Source: Cernens ardua
GTDB lineage: Bacteria; Pseudomonadota; Gammaproteobacteria; Pseudomonadales; Halomonadaceae
Reading direction: 5' to 3'
Assembly: GCF_051251085.1 (NCBI RefSeq)
Contig: NZ_JBPCZH010000001.1
Location: 310,001 to 374,000 of the forward strand
Length of the DNA: 64,000 nucleotides
Shown here: piece by piece, positions 9,027 through 18,123 of the stretch
Numbering within the stretch: position 1 is the stretch's first letter
How the letters are laid out: every line of letters starts with the position of its first letter
The notes under the pieces: model-generated
The model's database searches: none
What the model saw: only the letters and a program-made list of their open reading frames with translations
What the model was told of the DNA's origin: nothing
Program-made: the position numbers and the translations under genes

Positions 9027-10832
9027 TTATTCCTTATGGCCGTGACGATGGTAATGCGTTTCCCTGCCTGCCTCTTTTTGAAGCACGTGATGAGCAGCCA
9101 AAATGGCGACGCGTGACACATCATCAGTGGCTTTAGCCGCTTTTGCTTCAGTATTGTCGTCATCCTTGTTCGCTTTCACGTCCACGTACTGCGAGTCAGC
9201 ATCTGCGTCCTCTTTGGCACTACCAGTCGTATCAGCGCCCGCAACAAGCTGAGCGGCCTTGATATCAACAGAGGCATTTTTTTCAGCACCTGACGACGAA
9301 ACTGACGGTTCTGTATGTAGATCGGAGGAAGAATCGTCAGTGGTTTTTTCATCGTTGGATGTGCCTACACCGGCCTCTGTATTCTGCTTTTCATCAAACA
9401 CCGCCATTGCGTGACATACGGCACCGCTTTGCAGAGCGAATGGGCTTGCCTGATGTTTATCTGCAGGATGACTATCTGAGTTGGATGACTCAGCACTGCC
9501 ATTGGCACATTGGAAGAGTATATTCACCCCCTTGATCTGTGCAGCCGACAATGTGGTGTGACTCATTGGTTGAGATTCACCCTTATCAGAATGCAAGTCA
9601 TTATTCGCCATATCAGCATCTGCCCCAGCCGAAGTTTTATCTGTCGCTTTATTATCGGCTGAATCATCAGACTCTTTAGCATTAACAGACGTATTTTTAC
9701 TACCTTGATCGTTATTACCCTGATCTTCAGTAGACGACTGACCTGTCTGCACAGCGCCATCATCTGCCAACAAATGGCTACCCAATGCAATGACAGAATC
9801 ATCAATTTCAGTCCCCAGGCCTTGATCAACCGACGCGTGGGCATTGAGGATATAACGTTTTACAGCTGCATCATGTTCCTGGAGCGTCGCTGAAAACTGA
9901 TGGTAACCATTGCCTTTGGCGACAAAATACAAAGCGTCTCCATCTTCCGGATGAACTGCCGCTTCCAGGGATGCATATCCCGGCAAGGCGATCGGCGTAG
10001 GCGTTAGCCCACTGATCCGATATGTGTTGTAAGGTGTCTTTTGCAGCAAGTCAGCACGGGTCAGCTGATTACCACTGGTCAAATGCAGCCCATAAACAAC
10101 AGACGGGTCGGTTTGAAGACGCATGCCTTTCTCGAGACGGCGAACAAAAACGCCCGCTATTTTAGCCCGTTCCGATGCACGAGCCGCTTCTTCTTCAACC
10201 AGTGACGCCATAATCAAGGCCTGATACGGACTGTCGTAGGGAAGATCAGGGGCACGATTGTTCCAGACTTCATTCAGAGTGCGGCTCATCAGGTTGTAGG
10301 CTTGCCGATATAACTGGATATCCGTCGTCCCTTTTGTATAACGATAGGTCGCCGGAAAGAAGCGTCCTTCCGGTTGTTCATTGGGATGACCAATCCTGGT
10401 CATCAATGCTTGATCATCCAGCCCTGCGGTTTCTATCCTGAGCTTGGGAGCCTGGTCGAAGAGTTCTCGCATCTCGGCGAAATTACGCCCTTCAGGCACG
10501 GTGATGGTATATGTCACTACATCATTGCTGGAGAGTTTCCGCAACATCTGGAGCAACGTCATATTGGGCTCAAGACGGAATTCACCTGCCTTTAAACCTG
10601 TCAATGCACGTCTATTGACAATTTCCAGCAATTGAAGCGGCCACTGCTGGCGGATCACACCTTCGGATTTTAAACGCAGCAAGGTTGCCCTGATACCATC
10701 CCCCTCATGCACCTCATAGATTTGAGGAGATTTCAGTGCGATGGGTGAGTTCAGTTCATGACGCCAGTATGCTGTTCCACCGCCCACAATCAGAACGATG
10801 ATAACAATCAGGCCAAATAACCATTTCAACAT
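9027..10832 (-). CDS. mltG: Endolytic murein transglycosylase MltG with a long acidic C-terminal tail
   Basis: Membrane-anchored lytic transglycosylase that cuts nascent glycan strands. Residues 1-332 form the normal protein: one transmembrane helix (about 4-22), a LysM-like part, and the YceG domain with SLVEEEA carrying the catalytic Glu (Glu213 here, E. coli Glu218), GMRLQTDPSV.YG, PYNTYR..GLPPxPI-like TPYNTYRISGLTPTPIA, and LYFVA..G.HQF. Residues 333-601 are an extra tail rich in Asp, Ser, Ala, Thr and Lys with no repeats I can define, two isolated cysteines, and a His-rich end. Usual MltG proteins are about 340 residues. The frame is intact and runs right up to tmk, so the tail is real coding sequence. 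Confidence 0.93.
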   Translation of the reverse strand: MLKWLFGLIVIIVLIVGGGTAYWRHELNSPIALKSPQIYEVHEGDGIRATLLRLKSEGVIRQQWPLQLLEIVNRRALTGLKAGEFRLEPNMTLLQMLRKLSSNDVVTYTITVPEGRNFAEMRELFDQAPKLRIETAGLDDQALMTRIGHPNEQPEGRFFPATYRYTKGTTDIQLYRQAYNLMSRTLNEVWNNRAPDLPYDSPYQALIMASLVEEEAARASERAKIAGVFVRRLEKGMRLQTDPSVVYGLHLTSGNQLTRADLLQKTPYNTYRISGLTPTPIALPGYASLEAAVHPEDGDALYFVAKGNGYHQFSATLQEHDAAVKRYILNAHASVDQGLGTEIDDSVIALGSHLLADDGAVQTGQSSTEDQGNNDQGSKNTSVNAKESDDSADNKATDKTSAGADADMANNDLHSDKGESQPMSHTTLSAAQIKGVNILFQCANGSAESSNSDSHPADKHQASPFALQSGAVCHAMAVFDEKQNTEAGVGTSNDEKTTDDSSSDLHTEPSVSSSGAEKNASVDIKAAQLVAGADTTGSAKEDADADSQYVDVKANKDDDNTEAKAAKATDDVSRVAILAAHHVLQKEAGRETHYHRHGHKE

Positions 10833-11000
10833 GTCAAAAACTACCTTACCAACGTCCTACTTGAGAAAAGGGATAATATCGTACCTGACAATATAATCGG
10901 TACGTGATCGCCCCTCTAAAAAGGGATTACCATAAAATCGTGTAACACTATACGCGTATTTTAACGGGTATGACTGCTGTTTTCAGTCAAACAGCATGCA

Positions 11001-11843
11001 TCACTTTTCATACCCCAAAAGCCGATGTGCGTCCCTCTGAAGCGAATGATGCAGGAAGTTGGGCGGTGCAATCCACAACGGTTCACAATGCTCATCATCA
11101 ATCGTATGTACAGGCCAAACGCCCTGTACTGAATTCAGTAAACAAAAAGCCTCAGCCCGCACTATTTCCGGCAATATCAAACTTGATTCAGTCAATACCT
11201 TCGCCTCAATCAACGCTGCGCGTAATGTTCCTGCCACGCCGCATGATGCAAGTGATGGAGTGAACCAATTTCCCTTTTCATACCAGCACACATTCATGGC
11301 CGTGGCTTCGATCAATTCCCCATTGAAATCGGCCAACACACCTTCCACATATTCACTGCCGGGGTAGCGAGCTGCATTGGCCTGCATGAGTTCCTGCCGC
11401 GCCAATACGTTTTCGAGCCGATTCAGGTGTTTGATTCCCGCTAGCTGTGGCTGATGACCAAGGCGCAATCGGCTGATACGAACCCGGTTCACCTTATCCC
11501 AACGGGCTTCCTGCGGGACGAAGTCAAAATGATGTATCAATAGCCTCGGTCGTGGTTCGGTAGGAGGTGCATAGCCGCGCCCACCTGAGCCTCGCGTTAC
11601 GATGAGCTTGACTACATTCAATGCATGGGGAGCATTATTCAGAGACGAAAAAGCCGCCTCAAGTGAAGTCAGGGAAGGACAGGGAAAACCCAATACTTCG
11701 CAACCTCGCTGAAGACGGCTCAAATGATACTGCCATAATGTCGGCACGCCACCCCGAACGAGAATAGTCTCGAATAGCCCATCGCCATAGGCCAATCCGC
11801 GATCATCCATGGGAACGGAAGTGTCAGTGCCGAAAAAGGTCAC
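11001..11843 (-). CDS. pabC: Aminodeoxychorismate lyase (PLP fold type IV)
   Basis: Releases pyruvate from 4-amino-4-deoxychorismate to give p-aminobenzoate for folate. Visible are DDRGLAYGDGLFET near the N-terminus, the PLP lysine in GIKHLNRLENVLAR (Lys138), and VAGTLR.. plus the EIVRAEAFCLLNSVQGVWPV region typical of PabC rather than of branched-chain aminotransferases. The start is a GTG at 11843, 12 bases after the fabF stop, with GAG about 8 bases upstream. The fabF-pabC-mltG-tmk-holB order is widely conserved and supports the assignment. Confidence 0.92.
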   Translation of the reverse strand: MTFFGTDTSVPMDDRGLAYGDGLFETILVRGGVPTLWQYHLSRLQRGCEVLGFPCPSLTSLEAAFSSLNNAPHALNVVKLIVTRGSGGRGYAPPTEPRPRLLIHHFDFVPQEARWDKVNRVRISRLRLGHQPQLAGIKHLNRLENVLARQELMQANAARYPGSEYVEGVLADFNGELIEATAMNVCWYEKGNWFTPSLASCGVAGTLRAALIEAKVLTESSLILPEIVRAEAFCLLNSVQGVWPVHTIDDEHCEPLWIAPPNFLHHSLQRDAHRLLGYEK

Positions 11844-11855
11844 CGAATGGCTCGC

Positions 11856-13088
11856 TTATACGGGACCAAACACGAGAGAACCATTGGTACCACCAAAGCC
11901 AAACGAGTTGGACAAGGTGTATGTAATCTCCCGCTCACGTGCTTCATTGGGCACATAATCCAGATTACAGCCTTCATCAACATTATCGAGATTGATGGTG
12001 GGCGGTGCAATCTGATCACGCAACGCCAGGATAGAGAAGATCGCCTCAACAGCGCCTGCAGCACCCAGCAGATGACCAATCATCGACTTGGTCGAGCTCA
12101 CGGATACCTGTTTGGCGGAATCGCCCATCACTCGCTCTACGGCTTCACTTTCGGCGCGGTCACCTGCTTTGGTGGAGGTACCATGCGCATTGATATAGTG
12201 CAGGTCTGCCACATCGATGCCCGCATCATTGATGGCATTTTTCATTGCCATTTCGGCACCCTTACCATTAGGCGCGGTGATGTGGTGGGCATCATCACTC
12301 ATACCGAAGCCTTTCACTTCAGCATAGATAGTTGCCCCACGCGCCTTGGCATGTTCGTACTCTTCCAGAACCAGAATTCCGGCACCATCAGAGAGAACGA
12401 AACCATCGCGATCACGATCCCAGGGGCGACTGGCCGCCTGTGGGTCATCATTACGGGTTGAAAGCGCACGGACAGCAGAGAAGCCCGCAATACCCAGCGG
12501 GCATGAGGACATTTCCGCGCCACCACACACCATTACATCTGCATCACCGTAAGCGATGGTACGTGCAGAATAACCGATGTTGTGCGTACCTGTAGTACAG
12601 GCAGTGGCAATCGCGATATTCGGACCGGTAAAGCCATAATTGATAGCCAGACTACCGGATACCATATTCACGATAGACCCCGGTACGAAGAAGGGGGATA
12701 CGCGACGTGCTCCCCCCTTTAACAGGGCCGTATGGTTTTCAGAGATCATGGGGAGGCCACCAATACCAGAACCAATGGCAACACCAATACGATGTGCTGT
12801 TTCTTCGTTGATATCGAAACCGGAATCCTCAATCGCTTCCTTGGCGGCAGCAAGACCATACTGAATGAACAGGTCAACCTTGCGCGCTTCCTTGGGATTG
12901 AGGACGGACGAAGGGTCGAAGCCCTTGACTGCCCCGCAGAATCGAGTACTGAACTCCGCCGCATCAAAGTGCTCGATCATTCCGATGCCACTTTTACCTG
13001 CGACGATATTCGACCAGGTCTCTGACACACTGTTACCAACCGGTGTCAACATGCCCATCCCGGTGACCACGACTCTCCTTCGAGCCAT
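11856..13088 (-). CDS. fabF: Beta-ketoacyl-ACP synthase II
   Basis: Elongating condensing enzyme of type II fatty acid synthesis. The Cys-His-His triad is readable: Cys164 in TACTTGTHN, His302 in NAHGTSTKAGD and His339 in KSMIGHLLGAAG; the terminal SNSFGFGGTN motif is present. The 410 residues match the family. A GGAGG site precedes the ATG. Unusually, almost 900 bases and an acpP terminator separate it from acpP, so it must have its own promoter. Confidence 0.97.
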   Translation of the reverse strand: MARRRVVVTGMGMLTPVGNSVSETWSNIVAGKSGIGMIEHFDAAEFSTRFCGAVKGFDPSSVLNPKEARKVDLFIQYGLAAAKEAIEDSGFDINEETAHRIGVAIGSGIGGLPMISENHTALLKGGARRVSPFFVPGSIVNMVSGSLAINYGFTGPNIAIATACTTGTHNIGYSARTIAYGDADVMVCGGAEMSSCPLGIAGFSAVRALSTRNDDPQAASRPWDRDRDGFVLSDGAGILVLEEYEHAKARGATIYAEVKGFGMSDDAHHITAPNGKGAEMAMKNAINDAGIDVADLHYINAHGTSTKAGDRAESEAVERVMGDSAKQVSVSSTKSMIGHLLGAAGAVEAIFSILALRDQIAPPTINLDNVDEGCNLDYVPNEAREREITYTLSNSFGFGGTNGSLVFGPV

Positions 13089-13987
13089 CGAACTTCCTCC
13101 AAACTGTTTTCTTTTGATGCTAATGAGGCCGGACGCAAAACGTTAATAGGATGTCCGGCAATACATTGGATTTCCATCTCACTTCACAAAACGAAAAAGC
13201 CAATGAAACAGTAGCATTTCCAATCACATTCACTACAGCCATTCACTACAGCACAATGACAACCCCTGCGCAGGTTTACAAAATGCCAGATATCATTACA
13301 GCCAGTGTGAACTTAAAACCGATGAATAGGCCTGATGCCTTTCCTGCTTTATTTCCTTAACACCGTTTACTGTCACCGCCCAATGGAAAGTGCGTCCACA
13401 GAATATGTTCTGGACTGCCGTCCACTGACATCGACCGGCTTGGATCCAATTTTCGAGGTAATCAGTCGAAAGCCTTTTGGCGACGCAACACAGTGTAGCA
13501 GCGGGAGGCACGAGTGCCAGAAAAGCACTATTAATGCCCCACCTGTATCAAGATGCTAAAACGATGTGACTAATGGGAAGATATCATACCACAATGTACA
13601 CCTACCCAGCGAAATATAGATTGAAGAATTATATCGGTAATTTGAGCGATCGGCGAAGGGAAATTTTTTTAAAATCAAGGAACTCTTGAGTAAGAAAGAA
13701 TAAAAGTGGAACGCATAACGCATATGACGTCGCTAATATAATTCAACTAAAAAACAGCAGACAACAAAAAACCGCTCTCGGAGGAGCGGCTTTCCTAATC
13801 TGAGAGGCAGCGAGTATCTCTCTTCACTTTGAGGGAAGTAGATACATTAAATACCGCCTTTCAAATCACATGCTGATCAATAAAACACCATGACCATACA
13901 AGTGTTACAACGTCTCATATACTGATTCAGGTAAAAGCAGGTAAAGTCCTACGCCTGACTCATCCATTAGGAGACGCAGCAATCAAC
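13089..13987. other. Long AT-rich spacer between fabF and acpP
   Basis: Nearly 900 bases without a credible gene. The short frames on both strands lack ribosome sites and protein-like composition. The acpP terminator lies at 13764-13790; the remainder, rich in A/T around 13570-13760, should contain the fabF promoter, though I cannot fix one. acpP and fabF are normally about 100 bases apart in related bacteria, so this spacer is an oddity. Confidence 0.55.
13764..13790 (-). terminator. Rho-independent terminator of acpP
   Basis: On the minus strand CCGCTC-loop-GAGCGG (arms at 13784-13789 and 13772-13777) is followed at once by a run of seven T. It lies about 200 bases past the acpP stop and would uncouple acpP from fabF. 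Confidence 0.85.
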
Positions 13988-14221
13988 TTACTGATGGTTG
14001 CTGATGTAATCGATAGCTTCCTGAACAGTAGTGATTTTTTCAGCTTCTTCGTCAGGAATTTCAGTGTCAAATTCCTCTTCCAGGGCCATTACCAGCTCAA
14101 CGGTATCGAGCGAGTCAGCACCCAGATCTTCAGTGAAAGAAGAGCTGTTCTGGATTTCTTCTTCTTTAACGTTCAGGCGCTCTGCTACGACTTTTTTGAC
14201 GCGCTCTTCGATAGTACTCAT
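13988..14221 (-). CDS. acpP: Acyl carrier protein
   Basis: Carrier of growing acyl chains in fatty acid, lipid A and lipoate synthesis. The 77 residues carry the GADSLDTVELVMALEEEF motif with Ser37, the phosphopantetheine site. A TAGGAG ribosome site stands upstream of the ATG. It is framed by its own candidate promoter and a terminator, in line with the very high expression expected of ACP. Confidence 0.98.
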   Translation of the reverse strand: MSTIEERVKKVVAERLNVKEEEIQNSSSFTEDLGADSLDTVELVMALEEEFDTEIPDEEAEKITTVQEAIDYISNHQ

Positions 14222-14256
14222 GTTGTCTGTGCTCCTAGTGAAACGATTTCCGCCAA

Positions 14257-14285
14257 ATAAAAAGTGACGGTAGTTTATAGTTCAA
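14257..14285 (-). promoter_or_regulatory. Candidate sigma-70 promoter of acpP
   Basis: On the minus strand a TTGAAC box (14285-14280), a 17-base spacer and TTTTAT (14262-14257) lie in the 84-base gap between fabG and acpP. The spacing is ideal and the boxes are moderate matches. This is inference; no transcript start is known here. Confidence 0.45.
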
Positions 14286-14305
14286 GTGCGAGTGACGCAA
14301 CTACA

Positions 14306-15049
14306 TCAGCGCATATTCATGCCGCCATTGACGTGAAGCGTTTCGCCAGTGATATAGGCTGCCGCATCACTGGCAAGGAAACCAACTGCAGCGGCAATCT
14401 CTTCCGGCTGTCCCAAACGGGCCAGAGGAATTTGGGCCAGGAGCGCTTCACGCTGCGCTTCAGGCAAAACGTCAGTCATGTCGCTCGCGATAAACCCTGG
14501 AGCAACACAGTTGACAGTAATATTTCGTGACGCTACCTCACGTGCGAGCGAGCGGCTGAATCCTTCCATGCCCGCCTTCGCAGCAGCATAGTTGGACTGA
14601 CCGAAATTGCCCAGTGTGGCAACAACAGAACTGATATTAATGATACGACCGAAACGTGCTCGCGTCATGCCCTTCAAGCAGGCTTTCGACAAACGGTAAA
14701 CGGATTTTAGATTGGTATCAATCACTTCATCCCACTGAGTTTCGCTCATGCGCATCAGTAGATTGTCACGTGTGATACCCGCATTATTGACCAACACCAA
14801 GGGTGCTGAATACTCTTTGGCAACAGTATCCAGAAGCGAATTGATGGCTTCTACATCATTCACTTCAAGAGGAAGGCCCTTGCCTTCGAGGCCATTTTCA
14901 GCAAAGTCGTCGGTAATACGCTGAGCGCCGGCTTCGCTTGTTGCCGTGCCTATCACAAAATAACCCTGTGTAGACAGCTGACGCGCGATGGCACGTCCGA
15001 TTCCGCGGCTAGCACCGGTGACTAGTGCTACTTTTTTGTCATTCGACAT
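14306..15049 (-). CDS. fabG: 3-oxoacyl-ACP reductase
   Basis: NADPH-dependent reduction step of fatty acid elongation; short-chain dehydrogenase. The cofactor motif TGASRGIG (11-18), NNAGITRDNL, and the Ser141-Tyr154-Lys158 triad (Tyr-x3-Lys in NYAAAKAG) are present; 247 residues, ending in HVNGGMNMR. The ATG overlaps the fabD stop by 11 bases, so the genes are translationally coupled. Confidence 0.97.
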   Translation of the reverse strand: MSNDKKVALVTGASRGIGRAIARQLSTQGYFVIGTATSEAGAQRITDDFAENGLEGKGLPLEVNDVEAINSLLDTVAKEYSAPLVLVNNAGITRDNLLMRMSETQWDEVIDTNLKSVYRLSKACLKGMTRARFGRIINISSVVATLGNFGQSNYAAAKAGMEGFSRSLAREVASRNITVNCVAPGFIASDMTDVLPEAQREALLAQIPLARLGQPEEIAAAVGFLASDAAAYITGETLHVNGGMNMR

Positions 15050-16013
15050 CTGTCGTCTCGCTTACGCTGTTCTCTTCGTTCACCCGCTCCAGTGCAGCAG
15101 CAAGGGAATCGGGATCATTTACCGCCAAACCAATAATCTGACGATCAATTCGTTTATCCAGGTTGGTCAGTACTTTGCCCGGCCCGCACTCTACAAAGAG
15201 AGTAGCGCCTGTGGCAACAATATTCTTCACGCAATCAGACCAACGAACAGGACGATACAGCTGTTCGACCAAACGCTCACGCAACACTTGAGGATCACTG
15301 TGCGCCTGGGCATCAACATTCTGAACGACAGGATAGCGTGGCGTTTTGATTTCAATATCCGCCAACGCTTCAGCAAGTTTCTTCGCGGCAGGCCGCATTA
15401 ACTCACAATGAGAAGGCACTGAAACCGGCAAGGGCAATGCACGCTTGGCGCCCGCTTCACGACACAGCTCAATTGCGCGTGCAACGGCTTCACGTTCACC
15501 GGCAATAACCACCTGCCCGGGTGAATTATAATTGACGGCAGAAACCACTGCGCCTTGCGCCGCAGTATGACAGGCCGCCTCGACCTGCTCATCACTCAGG
15601 CCAAGAATAGCTGCCATTGCCCCCTCACCTTCGGGCACGGCATTCTGCATCACTTCAGCACGAAGTTTTACCAGACGCACACCATCCGCAAAACTGAGCG
15701 CACCCGCGCATACAAGGGCACTGTATTCCCCGAGACTATGACCCGCCATCACTTCAGGACGGACACCTTCCAGCTCCTGCCATACACGCCAGATTGCAAC
15801 ACTGGCCGTCAAAAGTGCCGGCTGAGTAACAATAGTGGCATTGAGTTCTTCAGCACTGCCTTCCTGAACCTTGGCCCACAAGTCGTAACCCACTGCTGCC
15901 GAGGCTTCATCAAAGGTACTGCGAACAACACTGTAACGTTCTGCCAGGTCACGCAACATACCGACATGCTGGGAACCTTGTCCCGGAAAGACAAATGCAA
16001 GCTTAGCAGCCAT
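15039..16013 (-). CDS. fabD: Malonyl-CoA-ACP transacylase
   Basis: Loads malonyl groups onto ACP. FPGQGSQ at the N-terminus, the nucleophile in GHSLGEYSAL (Ser93) and His202 in VPSHCELM are readable; 324 residues. A weak AGGT precedes the ATG. It overlaps fabG. In most gammaproteobacteria plsX and often fabH stand directly upstream after rpmF; neither is present here. Confidence 0.97.
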   Translation of the reverse strand: MAAKLAFVFPGQGSQHVGMLRDLAERYSVVRSTFDEASAAVGYDLWAKVQEGSAEELNATIVTQPALLTASVAIWRVWQELEGVRPEVMAGHSLGEYSALVCAGALSFADGVRLVKLRAEVMQNAVPEGEGAMAAILGLSDEQVEAACHTAAQGAVVSAVNYNSPGQVVIAGEREAVARAIELCREAGAKRALPLPVSVPSHCELMRPAAKKLAEALADIEIKTPRYPVVQNVDAQAHSDPQVLRERLVEQLYRPVRWSDCVKNIVATGATLFVECGPGKVLTNLDKRIDRQIIGLAVNDPDSLAAALERVNEENSVSETTDVE

Positions 16014-16609
16014 CTAAAGATACCTGTTTTTCTATCAATGTGGCGCCGCCAGCGGCAACCACCTGGCCAGTGACGCATGAAGCAGCTGACCATGGGGCGT
16101 TACCCGCGACATCGAGGCATAACGTGAAAACGCAATGCATCCTGCGGATAACCATGTACCTTGCCCAGCCATGACACATGTCAAAAATGACATTATGTGT
16201 CATAACCACTACACACCTTGAACATTCACGTAATCATCAAGGAGTGTGATTATTGGCTACGTGCGTACAGACCCCTGACCCTGGAACGAAGGATCAGCAT
16301 AAGCAAACAAAGGGGGAAGCATACGCAAGGATAGATCAGCCAACAACTGAACCATATTCACCAGCCCCGAATAAATGTATTCGCAAAGCAATATACGAGA
16401 CAATCGCGGCATGGGAAATAACAAGGGGCAAGAAATCTGTTGCATAACCCTGCCAAGCCGACCGATGGAGGCTCCAAAAGGATGCATCCACGGACTTGCA
16501 TTCAGGCAGGGCTTGCTGATGATACCTGCAACACGGGAGGCTTTCAGTGCCCCACGTAAATCACATCTGAGTAGACAGAACATGACAATTGCAGGCCATC
16601 TGGTGACAA
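16014..16609. other. Spacer between rpmF and fabD where plsX is expected
   Basis: About 600 bases with no supported gene. I read both strands for plsX motifs (an N-terminal DAMGGD block, GNTGA, a GIEKPRVGLLNIG-like block) and saw none, even broken. A TTG-initiated 64-codon frame on the plus strand at 16253 has an AAGGAG in front but no protein-like features. The spacer must contain the fabD promoter. Confidence 0.5.
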
Positions 16610-16786
16610 TCAGGCGTCGACTTCAACGACCTGACGACCACGGTAAAAACCATCGGGAGACACATGGTGACGACGATGAGTGGTCCCGGTTTCCTTGTCC
16701 TGAGACAGAGTCGGGTTAGTCAGCGCATCATGAGCGCGACGCATATTGCGTTTGGAACGGGTTTTACGGTTCTGTTGAACAGCCAT
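16610..16786 (-). CDS. rpmF: Ribosomal protein L32
   Basis: A 58-residue basic protein beginning MAVQQNRKTRSKRNMRRAHD and ending in GFYRGRQVVEV, a standard L32. It lacks the zinc-ribbon cysteines, i.e. it is the zinc-free form. An AGGAG ribosome site lies just before the ATG. It follows yceD by 44 bases on the same strand, the conserved yceD-rpmF order. Confidence 0.97.
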   Translation of the reverse strand: MAVQQNRKTRSKRNMRRAHDALTNPTLSQDKETGTTHRRHHVSPDGFYRGRQVVEVDA

Positions 16787-16830
16787 GTTGAATCTCCTAC
16801 GAATAAAATTCGGAATTCACTTCCGAAACA

Positions 16831-17352
16831 TCAGCTTTTTTTCGTCTTCAGCGCACCAAGCACACTGAAAGGGTTATGTCTTTCCGTCTCAGCTTCAGCG
16901 CCACTCTGCAATTGGTCACGCGAAACAGGGCATTCACCTTCTTCGTGATAAACCACTTGAGGCAGGCTTAATAGCAATTCATCTTCAATGACGGGTATCA
17001 GTGCCAAATGATCATTTTCCACTAGCACCGGTTCGTATTGCCGTGGCAGCTGGGCTGCCTGCTCATCACTGGATACCAGCCCCAGCAGAAATTCACTGTT
17101 GATCTCGATCGGCACAGGTTGAAGGCAACGTTGACACGGCATGTGTACACTCGCCTGCAAATCGCCTTCCATAAAACGAAGACGCTGTGGATCGGTACCG
17201 AATCTCAGACTTACACGACAACTACCCGCCAGCTCGCCCAGCATCTCTGTAACACGGGGCATGCTTCCAAAAGGAATATCACCTTCCAGATGCTCGGCAG
17301 ATGCAGCAAGCCGATAGGGCTCAATGCTGTTTGGAATTCGTGTAGTGGACAT
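16831..17352 (-). CDS. yceD: DUF177 protein YceD, 23S rRNA accumulation factor
   Basis: Member of the DUF177/YceD family, co-transcribed with rpmF and required for normal 23S rRNA levels in E. coli and plants. The 173 residues contain the CQRCLQP motif (two conserved cysteines) and the acidic stretch before the LSLPQVVYHEEGECPVS block. No obvious ribosome site is seen before the ATG. In related bacteria maf lies upstream; here there is only a long spacer. Confidence 0.9.
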   Translation of the reverse strand: MSTTRIPNSIEPYRLAASAEHLEGDIPFGSMPRVTEMLGELAGSCRVSLRFGTDPQRLRFMEGDLQASVHMPCQRCLQPVPIEINSEFLLGLVSSDEQAAQLPRQYEPVLVENDHLALIPVIEDELLLSLPQVVYHEEGECPVSRDQLQSGAEAETERHNPFSVLGALKTKKS

Positions 17353-18123
17353 AGGCGCGCAATGATAGAGATACTCAAGCCAACTGTCAAAAAATAATGT
17401 TTCTACATACAGGTCAATAAATCAAACAATCGGCCTTGATTATGCCGGTACCCCATGTAGCCTTGATATGAATATAGCCTTTAATTCCATCATGAAGCTC
17501 TTCTTTCCACATCAATCAATTCATTTTTATAGCCGCAGGCAGGAGACGATAAAAACAATTCAATGTACCACATCCAGACGGCTTAACTCATTGATTGCAA
17601 ATGGCTCTAAAAGGCTAACCCACACTTGGGCCTTGTTTGTTACCACTGTGCTTGCGTGTTTGTATTTCTTCCTTACACATATCGATTATCAACGCGTCCT
17701 CGTGTATGTATTCAGTAAATATCATGATTAATACCGATAGCGTGCCCGATCAAATAAATGCTTGCCTTAATTATATCTTTAGATAACAACATCATTAATA
17801 GAACAATGAAACCAATACCATGGCATGTAGTGTCTATTATTTAAAAGCGCCTACTATAACTACCCAACAAGCGATGAACTACCCAACAAGCGATGAACCA
17901 CCCAACAAGCGTGGGACTATCAAACAGGAAAGGTGTTTGAGGCAACATCTAGCACGTTTAATCAGGCACACCTATAAAACCGATAACCCGCTGACCTTTT
18001 CATCCATCCTGATTTGACGTCATTATAATGGATGTCTTTGGCTTAAGCAGGCTCATATACGTATTGGGCGAACGGATTCAGTATTCATCCCCTGGAAAAC
18101 ATGAACCAATACCGTTTTTCACA
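17353..18123. other. Gene-free stretch between yceD and the HAD phosphatase gene
   Basis: About 770 bases, A/T-rich, containing three tandem copies of a 19-base unit (listed separately). An 87-codon plus-strand frame at 17468 ends with a hydrophobic segment but has no ribosome site and I do not accept it. The yceD promoter must be in its left part. Confidence 0.5.
17858..17914. repeat. Three tandem copies of a 19-base unit
   Basis: Copies at 17858-17876, 17877-17895 and 17896-17914. The first two are identical; the third differs at three positions, mainly at its right end. The core is CCCAACAAGCG. It lies in non-coding DNA. Confidence 0.9.

Noticed and set aside
16253..16583. Overlapping short frames on both strands between rpmF and fabD, considered as a plsX remnant or small gene
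   Set aside because: Neither contains any plsX motif; the plus-strand one has a ribosome site but random composition and a TTG start.
17468..17731. 87-codon plus-strand frame with one hydrophobic segment
   Set aside because: No ribosome site and shuffled-looking composition in A/T-rich DNA beside a repeat.
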